NCBI GenBank assembly: GCA_030606385.1
Contig: JAUWGN010000013.1
Span: forward strand, 1-11,770
Direction: 5' to 3'
DNA: 11,770 nt
Source of the DNA: Dehalococcoidia bacterium
GTDB lineage: Bacteria > Chloroflexota > Dehalococcoidia > GIF9 > AB-539-J10
Part shown: positions 6,731 through 11,770 of the stretch, in pieces
Layout: each line of letters begins with the position of its first letter
Numbering within the stretch: the stretch's first letter is position 1
Translations under genes and position numbers: made by a program
Notes under the pieces: generated by a model
Seen by the model: only the letters and a program-made list of their open reading frames with translations
Told to the model about the DNA's origin: nothing
Databases searched by the model: none

Positions 6731-7204
6731 ATGCCGAGAAAAAGTAGTAAGGTAGTAAAAAGAGAAATTTCTCCTGACGCCAAATACGGAAGTGTTATTG
6801 TGTCTAAATTCATCAATAAACTCATGCTGCGTGGGCAGAAAGCCACTGCGGAGCGCATTGTTTATGATGCTCTGTCGCTTGCCAGTGAACGAGCAAATAG
6901 TAGCCCTGTGGAAGTTTTAGAGCAGGCGCTTAGGAGTGTCACACCATCTGTTATGGTTAAGCCGCGGCGTGTCGGTGGGGCTACATATCAGGTTCCTGTA
7001 GAAGTAGAAGAAAATAGAGGGCGTTCACTTGCAATGAGATGGTTAGTTACTGCAGCTAGAGCACGTCATGATAAGTCAATGGGGCAAAAGCTAGCTGCCG
7101 AGTTGATTGATGCCATTCAAGATCAAGGTGTGGCGGTTAAGAGGCGCAGTGAGGTTCATAGGATGGCTGAAGCTAACAAGGCCTTCGTACATTATCGTTG
7201 GTGA
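6731..7204 (+). CDS. rpsG: 30S ribosomal protein S7
   Basis: The 157-residue product is uS7, which nucleates folding of the 16S rRNA 3' major domain (the head of the small subunit) and contacts the E-site tRNA. Recognisable stretches are MPRKSSKVVKREISPDAKYG, KFINKLMLRGQKATAERIVYDAL, a central RRVGGATYQVPVEV at about 79-92, and RRSEVHRMAEANKAFVHYRW at the end. Length is normal. AAGGTG (6721-6726) overlaps the rpsL stop and lies four bases before the ATG, so translation is probably coupled. In E. coli S7 represses its own operon by binding the rpsL-rpsG gap; here that gap is only eight bases, leaving little room for the same RNA structure. Confidence 0.98.
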   Translation: MPRKSSKVVKREISPDAKYGSVIVSKFINKLMLRGQKATAERIVYDALSLASERANSSPVEVLEQALRSVTPSVMVKPRRVGGATYQVPVEVEENRGRSLAMRWLVTAARARHDKSMGQKLAAELIDAIQDQGVAVKRRSEVHRMAEANKAFVHYRW

Positions 7205-7208
7205 GGAG
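7204..7208 (+). promoter_or_regulatory. Ribosome binding site for fusA (decides the GTG start at 7214)
   Basis: AGGAG ends at 7208 and is followed by five bases and GTG at 7214. Another in-frame GTG at 7208 begins on the last base of this site and cannot use it. The start at 7214 gives the usual N-terminus MSRTFPLEKIRN. Confidence 0.75.
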
Positions 7209-7213
7209 TGGGT

Positions 7214-9289
7214 GTGTCACGAACTTTTCCTTTAGAAAAGATACGCAATATGGGGATTATCGCCCATATAGACGCTGGCAAAACCACCACCACAGAGAGG
7301 ATACTCTACCACACAGGGCGTACTTACAAGATTGGCGAGGTGGACGAAGGCACTGCGGCCATGGATTGGATGCAACAAGAGCGTGAGCGTGGCATTACCA
7401 TTACTTCGGCAGCCACTACTTGCTATTGGGGCGGTTGCCGCATCAATATTATTGATACTCCTGGGCATGTAGATTTCACCGCTGAAGTAGAACGTGCTCT
7501 CCGTGTCTTGGATGGTGGCATCGTGATACTTGATGCTTTAGCGGGTGTTGAGGCTCAATCGGAGACAGTATGGCGTCAGGCGGATAAATATAATGTAGCC
7601 AGGCTTTGTTTTCTGAATAAGATGGACAAGGTTGGTGTTGACTTTTATCATGTCGTAAGGATGGTAGAAGAGCGGCTTCAAGCTAAACCATTGCCCATAG
7701 GGCTTCCTCTAGGTGTTGAAAATCTTTTCCGGGGAGTTATTGACCTTGTGGAGAATAAAGCTATCACCTTTCCTGACAATCCTGATTTAATGCCTGTAGT
7801 GGAAAGTATTCCGGAGAGTGATAGAGCCATAGCGACTGAGTACCGTGAAAAATTAATTGAGAAATTAGCTGAAAGTGATAATCAGATTATGCAAATGTAT
7901 CTCGAAGGTCAAGATATTCCAGTCTCATTACTAAAGGCTGCTATAAGAAGGGCAACCATAGCTAATCAAGTAGTTCCTGTTCTTTGTGGTAGTGCTGTGC
8001 GAGGTAAAGGAATACGTCCTCTGCTTGATGCTGTTGCTGATTATCTCCCTTCGCCTCTGGATATTCCTCCCATTCCCGCAATGAGACTTAGTGACGGGGC
8101 AAGAATTGCCTGTCGGCCTAATGATAAGGATCCTTTTGCAGCGCTGGTTTTTAAAACAGTCTCTGACCCGTTTATGGGCAGATTGAGTTATCTCCGTGTG
8201 TACTCAGGAGAAGTAAAAGCCGGGGCACAGGTTCTTAACGCCACTAGAGATGAGAGGGAACGGGTGGGAAAGCTGTATCTTATGCATGCTAATCGGCGGG
8301 AGGAAATCGATGAAGCTGACACTGGCACCATTATAGCTGCTGTTGGACTTAGGAAGACGTTCACTGGTGATACTATTTGTGATATTACCTCTCCCTTGCT
8401 CCTTGAGTCTATACGTTTTCCTGAGCCGGTGCTTTCCATGGCAATTGAACCTAAGAGCAAAGCTGATCAGGATAAATTATATGATACTTTGAACAAACTC
8501 ACAGATGAAGATCCAACGTTTAAGTTTTACCAGGATTCAGAGACCGGTCAAACTATTATCTCGGGCATGGGCGAGCTTCATCTTGAGGTTCTCACGGAGC
8601 GTGCCTCTCGTGAATTTGGAGTAAAGGTAAACGTTGGTAGGCCACAAGTAGCTTACAAAGAAACAATAACCATCTCGGTAGAATCGGAAGGGAGATTTGT
8701 TCGTCAATCTGGTGGTAAAGGGCAATATGGACACGTTTGGCTTGGGCTAGAGCCAGGTGAAAGAGGTAGTGGTTTTGCCTTTTTCGATCAAATCCGAAGT
8801 GGGGTTATACCTAGGGAATTCACTCATGCCATAGAGGCCGGTGTCCGAGCAGCTTTACAAAGTGGAGTATCTGGGTATCCTGTGGTGGATATCAAAGTGA
8901 TCCTATGTGATGGTAGTTTCCATGAGGTTGATTCTTCTGATTTAGCTTTTAACGTAGCAGCGTCTATTGCAGTGAAGAACGGCGTAGCTAAGGCTAGGCC
9001 CATTCTGCTCGAACCAATCATGAAGGTAGGAATAGTTACCCCAGATCAATTTCTAGGGGAGATTTTGGGTGATGTGAATTCGAGAAGAGCTCATATTGAG
9101 AGTATTGAGACCCACGAGACACTTTGCATCATTCGCTGCTATGTTCCTTTAGCAGAAACCTTCGGTTTCGCTGGAGATTTAAGGTCACTTAGCCAGGGAA
9201 GAGCCAATTACACTATGGAGTTTTGCCGTTACCAGGAATTACCTGACGATTTAGCCAGACAGCATATGGCTGAAATGGTGGTGAAATAG
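7214..9289 (+). CDS. fusA: Translation elongation factor G
   Basis: The 691-residue product is the cytosolic GTPase that drives translocation and, with ribosome recycling factor, ribosome splitting. GTPase motifs are complete: G1 AHIDAGKT (17-24), G2 RGIT (59-62), G3 DTPGH (81-85, with the catalytic His85), G4 NKMD (135-138) and G5 GSA near 255. Domain III shows DEDPTFKFYQD and SGMGELHLEV. Domain IV carries the tip-region residues and DGSFHEVDSSDLAF. Domain V ends with LRSLSQGRANYTMEF. All five domains are present and the sequence is the canonical type, not the EF-G2 paralogue. E. coli EF-G has 704 residues. The start is GTG at 7214, chosen from its ribosome binding site. It lies nine bases after rpsG, and its TAG stop directly abuts the ATG of rpsJ. 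The usual next gene, tuf, is absent. Confidence 0.97.
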   Translation: MSRTFPLEKIRNMGIIAHIDAGKTTTTERILYHTGRTYKIGEVDEGTAAMDWMQQERERGITITSAATTCYWGGCRINIIDTPGHVDFTAEVERALRVLDGGIVILDALAGVEAQSETVWRQADKYNVARLCFLNKMDKVGVDFYHVVRMVEERLQAKPLPIGLPLGVENLFRGVIDLVENKAITFPDNPDLMPVVESIPESDRAIATEYREKLIEKLAESDNQIMQMYLEGQDIPVSLLKAAIRRATIANQVVPVLCGSAVRGKGIRPLLDAVADYLPSPLDIPPIPAMRLSDGARIACRPNDKDPFAALVFKTVSDPFMGRLSYLRVYSGEVKAGAQVLNATRDERERVGKLYLMHANRREEIDEADTGTIIAAVGLRKTFTGDTICDITSPLLLESIRFPEPVLSMAIEPKSKADQDKLYDTLNKLTDEDPTFKFYQDSETGQTIISGMGELHLEVLTERASREFGVKVNVGRPQVAYKETITISVESEGRFVRQSGGKGQYGHVWLGLEPGERGSGFAFFDQIRSGVIPREFTHAIEAGVRAALQSGVSGYPVVDIKVILCDGSFHEVDSSDLAFNVAASIAVKNGVAKARPILLEPIMKVGIVTPDQFLGEILGDVNSRRAHIESIETHETLCIIRCYVPLAETFGFAGDLRSLSQGRANYTMEFCRYQELPDDLARQHMAEMVVK

Positions 9290-9598
9290 ATGAGCAACCA
9301 GAAAGTTCGGGTTAAAATAAAAGGTTTTGACCATAGACTGGTTGATCAGTCGGTAAAACAGATAGTGGATACTGTGGAACGCACTGGAGCTATAGTTGTT
9401 GGTCCTATACCTTTGCCTACAAAAATAGAGAAGTTTTGTGTTATTCGCTCCCCAAATATTGACAAAGATTCCAGGGAGCAATTTGAAATTCGCACACATA
9501 AGCGATTAATAGATATCCTACAACCTAGCTCTAAAACTATAGACGCTTTAAGTCAACTTAACTTACCTTCTGGAGTGCAAGTAGATATTAAATTGTGA
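9290..9598 (+). CDS. rpsJ: 30S ribosomal protein S10 (NusE)
   Basis: The 102-residue product is uS10, a head protein of the small subunit that also acts with NusB and NusG in transcription antitermination and coupling. The family pattern is clear: KVRVKIKGFDHRLVDQSVKQIV at residues 5-26 region, RTGAIVVGPIPLPTK at 31-45, and the long-loop segment REQFEIRTHKRLIDI at 62-76, ending VQVDIKL. Length is normal. The ATG follows the fusA stop with no gap. Only a GGTGG-like site lies inside the end of fusA, so translation is probably coupled to EF-G. In most bacteria this gene opens the separate S10 operon; here no room exists for its own promoter or an L4-responsive leader directly before it. Confidence 0.97.
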   Translation: MSNQKVRVKIKGFDHRLVDQSVKQIVDTVERTGAIVVGPIPLPTKIEKFCVIRSPNIDKDSREQFEIRTHKRLIDILQPSSKTIDALSQLNLPSGVQVDIKL

Positions 9599-9605
9599 TA
9601 AAGCG

Positions 9606-10226
9606 ATGGTTCAAGGTATTATTGGCAAAAAAGTAGGTATGACGCAGGTTTTTCTAGACAGTGGCGAAGCCGTAGCAGTAACTGCTATCGAAGCTGGTCC
9701 GTGTTTTGTCATTCAGGTGAAAGATGAGAGCAAAGATGGATATAATGCTATCCAGCTTGGTTTTGGGAAAGCAAGCCATCTTAATTCACCTCAATCTGGA
9801 CACCTCAAAGGTATAGAGAAAGTTCATTATCTTCATGAATTCAAGACCAATGATATTAGCTCATATCAGCCTGGTCAGCGGATAGACGTCGGATTTCTGA
9901 AGAAAGGTGATTTAGTAAGCGTAAGCGGTTTCTCTAAAGGCAAGGGCTTTGCTGGCGTAGTAAAACGTCATCATTTTGCTGGAGGACCGAAAACGCATGG
10001 CCAATCTGACCGTCACCGGGCTCCAGGGTCAATCGGTGCTACCACGTTTCCAGGCAGGGTGTTCAAAGGGATGCGTATGGCTGGGCATATGGGAGCGAAG
10101 AAAGTGACTCTGCCTAATGTCAAGGTCATCGAGGTTGATTCCAACCACAACCTGCTTTTGTTAAAGGGTGCTGTACCCGGGGCTAATAAGGGATTACTGT
10201 TTGTTGAGAAGGTAGGGAGGTTGTAA
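9606..10226 (+). CDS. rplC: 50S ribosomal protein L3
   Basis: The 206-residue product is uL3, an early assembly protein whose extension reaches the peptidyl-transferase centre. It begins GIIGKKVGMTQVF. The extended loop carries GGPKTHGQSDRHRAPGSIGA, then FPGRVFKGMRMAGHMG, and the protein ends LLLKGAVPGANKGLLF. Length matches the E. coli protein (209). The glutamine methylated by PrmB in E. coli L3 (GSIGQ) appears to be replaced by alanine here, as in many non-proteobacterial L3 proteins. The start ATG lies seven bases after rpsJ with only a weak AAAG before it, which suggests coupled translation. The stop codon abuts rplD. Confidence 0.97.
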   Translation: MVQGIIGKKVGMTQVFLDSGEAVAVTAIEAGPCFVIQVKDESKDGYNAIQLGFGKASHLNSPQSGHLKGIEKVHYLHEFKTNDISSYQPGQRIDVGFLKKGDLVSVSGFSKGKGFAGVVKRHHFAGGPKTHGQSDRHRAPGSIGATTFPGRVFKGMRMAGHMGAKKVTLPNVKVIEVDSNHNLLLLKGAVPGANKGLLFVEKVGRL

Positions 10227-10874
10227 ATGCAAGTCCCGGTTTACAGTTTATCTGGTGAGGTTGTTACACAGCTAGAGATTAGCGATGATATTTTTGACCT
10301 TCCTTTCAATGATGCGGTAGTTCATCAAGCGTTAGTGAGGCAGTTAGCCAATAAGCGTCAAGGCACTGCATCTACGAAAACAAGGAGGGCAGTTCGTGGA
10401 AGCACGAGGAAAGCTTATTTTCAAAAACATACAGGACGGGCAAGGAGAGGAACTTTGAGGTCACCGCTTCTCGTGGGGGGAGGAATAGTTTTTGGGCCCC
10501 ACCCTCGCTCATATTACCAGGCTATGCCTAAGAAAATGAGGCGCCTAGCTTTAAAGTGTGTTCTTTCTGCCAAAGTTAGAGAGGGCAATATGAAGGTGGT
10601 GGAAAAGTTTACTTTTGACAGGCCGGGAACGAAGGAAATGACTAACATCTTGGCGGCGTTTGAGATCGATTCTTCAGTATTAATTGTCACTACTGATTCT
10701 ACTCCAAATGTAGTTAAGTCAGCTAGTAATTTGGCTAGTGTAGATGTTTTGCCTTCGGCTTTGATTAATATAGCTGATTTGCTTTCCCATCAAAAGTTAT
10801 TGGTTACCATTCCTGCAATACATAAAATTGAGCAAATTTGGGGAAGAAAGGTGATTAAGCATGCATCCTTATGA
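10227..10874 (+). CDS. rplD: 50S ribosomal protein L4
   Basis: The 215-residue product is uL4, which binds 23S rRNA domain I and lines the exit tunnel. The long loop (about 44-100) contains QKHTGRARRGTLRSP (66-80) and VGGGIVFGPHPRSY (83-96). QKHTGRAR and VGGGxVFGPxPR resemble Thermus L4 more than the E. coli QKGTGRAR form. Lys67 and neighbours correspond to the region where macrolide-resistance changes occur. GGGAGG (10215-10220) lies six bases before the ATG, which directly follows the rplC stop. The last 14 bases overlap the start of rplW. In E. coli L4 represses the S10 operon by acting on its leader; I see no such leader in this window. Confidence 0.97.
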   Translation: MQVPVYSLSGEVVTQLEISDDIFDLPFNDAVVHQALVRQLANKRQGTASTKTRRAVRGSTRKAYFQKHTGRARRGTLRSPLLVGGGIVFGPHPRSYYQAMPKKMRRLALKCVLSAKVREGNMKVVEKFTFDRPGTKEMTNILAAFEIDSSVLIVTTDSTPNVVKSASNLASVDVLPSALINIADLLSHQKLLVTIPAIHKIEQIWGRKVIKHASL

Positions 10875-11145
10875 AGTTTTACGACGTCCCATAATCTCGG
10901 AGAAAGCTACATTGCTGCAAGAGGGAAACAAGTATGTCTTTGAAGTGGCTAAAGAAACCAATAAGGTTCAAATTAAACAGGCAGTGGAGCTGGCGTTTAA
11001 AGTAAAGGTGTCTAAAGTAAACGTGATAACCATTCCTGGGAAGACGAAGAGAATGGGCAGGAGAGAAGTGACAAGTTCACCATGGAAAAAGGCAGTAATT
11101 ACTCTGGGACCAGGTGATAAGATCAGTTTCTTTGAAGGTGTTTAA
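10861..11145 (+). CDS. rplW: 50S ribosomal protein L23
   Basis: The 94-residue product is uL23, located at the tunnel exit, where it is a main docking site for trigger factor and signal recognition particle. It starts MHPYEVLRRPIISEKA, shows NKYVFEVAKETNKVQIKQAVE and VSKVNVITIPGKTKRMG, and ends with PWKKAVITLGPGDKISFFEGV. Length is usual. AAGGTGA, about six bases before the ATG, lies inside the end of rplD, and the genes overlap by 14 bases, so translation is coupled. The 128 bases that follow, before rplB, hold one further small gene. Confidence 0.97.
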   Translation: MHPYEVLRRPIISEKATLLQEGNKYVFEVAKETNKVQIKQAVELAFKVKVSKVNVITIPGKTKRMGRREVTSSPWKKAVITLGPGDKISFFEGV

Positions 11146-11147
11146 GC

Positions 11148-11151
11148 GGAG
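11148..11151 (+). promoter_or_regulatory. Ribosome binding site of the small bS22-like gene
   Basis: GGAG, two bases after the rplW stop, lies six bases before the GTG at 11158. The position is ideal and serves no other start. It is the main reason to take the GTG as the start over the internal ATG at 11191, which has only a distant GGAG (11177-11180) ten bases before it. Confidence 0.7.
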
Positions 11152-11157
11152 TTAATT

Positions 11158-11253
11158 GTGGGATCGGTAGTAAAGTGGAGAAAAAAGAAGATGTCCAAAC
11201 ATCATCATCGGAAGCTCCTTAAGAAAACTCGATGGCGGAGGAAACATCCCTAG
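11158..11253 (+). CDS. bS22-like AURKAIP1/COX24-domain small ribosomal protein
   Basis: This 31-codon gene starts with GTG and lies 12 bases after rplW and 20 bases before rplB. The product begins MGSVVKWRKKKM and contains HRKLLKKTR at residues 17-25. It has 14 Lys/Arg and four His in 31 residues and no acidic residue. From memory, mycobacterial bS22 begins MGSVIKKRRKRM and contains HRKLLRRTR at the same spacing; that protein belongs to the AURKAIP1/COX24 (mS38) group and sits near the decoding centre of the small subunit. The match in length, start, spacing and charge, with a well-placed GGAG and a position inside a ribosomal operon, makes a genuine ribosomal protein likely. The residues MSKHHHRK show a run of three histidines where mycobacteria have lysines. 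Family assignment rests on recalled sequence, not on a search. Confidence 0.8.
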   Translation: MGSVVKWRKKKMSKHHHRKLLKKTRWRRKHP

Positions 11254-11273
11254 ATATAAATTGGAGGTAATTT

Positions 11274-11770
11274 GTGGCATTAAAAAGTTACAAGCCAACT
11301 TCTCCTGGTCGGAGAAGTATGGTCAAAGCTAGTTTTGAGGAAATAACTAAGACAGTTCCTGAAAAATCATTGCTGTTACCATTGAGGAAGAAAGGGGGGC
11401 GGAATAGTCGTGGTGTAATAACAGTACGTCACCGTGGTGGTGGGGCTAAACGAAAGCTTAGAATCATGGATTTCAAGAGGGATAAAGCTGGCGTTCCTGG
11501 CAAAGTGGCTGCCATTGAATATGATCCTAATCGTTCGGCTAGAATCGCATTGATTTATTATGCTGATGGAGAAAAACGTTATATGCTTGCTCCCTTAGGT
11601 CTTCAGGTAGGGGATGTTGTGGAGGCGGGAGAAGAAGTTGACATAAGGCTAGGAAACGCCTTACCTATTGGTTTGATTCCTATAGGCACATTAATCCATA
11701 ATATTGAAATTGAGCCCGGCAGAGGTGGTCAGCTTGTTCACAGTGCTGGGACGGCTGCTCAGATATTGAG
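11274..11770 (+). CDS. rplB: 50S ribosomal protein L2, 5' part (cut by window edge)
   Basis: About 165 of roughly 275 codons are present. The product is uL2, needed for subunit joining and peptidyl-transferase activity. It begins MALKSYKPTSPGRRSM, followed by KKGGRNSRGVITVRHRGGG, the OB-fold segment with VAAIEYDPNRSARIALI, and the start of the SH3-like domain with GNALPIGLIPIGTLIHNIE and GGQLVHSAGTAAQIL. The conserved C-terminal histidine region lies beyond the edge. The start is GTG with GGAGGT (11263-11268) five bases upstream. The frame is open to the last base with no lesion. Confidence 0.97.
   Translation, partial: MALKSYKPTSPGRRSMVKASFEEITKTVPEKSLLLPLRKKGGRNSRGVITVRHRGGGAKRKLRIMDFKRDKAGVPGKVAAIEYDPNRSARIALIYYADGEKRYMLAPLGLQVGDVVEAGEEVDIRLGNALPIGLIPIGTLIHNIEIEPGRGGQLVHSAGTAAQIL

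Noticed and set aside
7208..7213. GTG at 7208 as the start of fusA
   Set aside because: It begins on the last base of the AGGAG ribosome binding site; GTG at 7214 has proper spacing and gives the usual EF-G N-terminus.
10407..10515. Unusual L4 loop (QKHTGRAR instead of QKGTGRAR) as a resistance change
   Set aside because: As I recall, Thermus L4 has the same QKHTGRAR and VGGGVVFGP forms, so it is normal variation.

Overview
The window is bacterial core-genome DNA of roughly 45% G+C. It carries no mobile element, CRISPR array, tRNA or rRNA that I can recognise. The gene set points to a Chloroflexota bacterium, most likely of the Dehalococcoidia: thpR - TPR gene - gyrA, str and S10 ribosomal genes run together without tuf, a ribosomal protein L4 loop of the Thermus/Chloroflexota type, and a Firmicutes-like inserted S12. 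This placement is inference from memory of gene order and motifs; no search could be run.

Left block (about 100-4026, + strand): three genes run in one direction. They are an RNA 2',3'-cyclic phosphodiesterase (thpR), a two-TPR protein with an unassigned middle domain, and DNA gyrase subunit A. The TPR gene and gyrA are 23 bases apart and probably share a transcript. After gyrA comes a 224-base convergent gap with only a weak terminator-like hairpin.

Middle block (4251-6137, - strand): a B12-binding-domain radical SAM protein of the TIGR03960 type points back toward gyrA. A consensus-like promoter lies inside the 5' extension of its open frame. This argues for a start at 6086 and not at the farthest upstream start codon.

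Right block (6156-11770, + strand): the divergent spacer before rpsL holds three extended -10 promoter candidates and a perfect 12-base direct repeat, one copy just downstream of each of the last two -10 boxes. From there rpsL, rpsG, fusA, rpsJ, rplC, rplD, rplW, a tiny basic-protein gene and rplB (cut by the window edge) follow with gaps of 0 to 20 bases or overlaps. They look like one translation operon making ribosomal proteins S12, S7, S10, L3, L4, L23 and L2 plus elongation factor G.

The best discovery is the tiny gene at 11158-11253. It encodes 31 residues that closely resemble bS22, the AURKAIP1/COX24-domain ribosomal protein known from mycobacteria, and sits with its own ribosome binding site between rplW and rplB. 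I see no unknown multi-gene system in the window; the other points of interest are in promoter layout, start sites and the gyrase drug-binding region.
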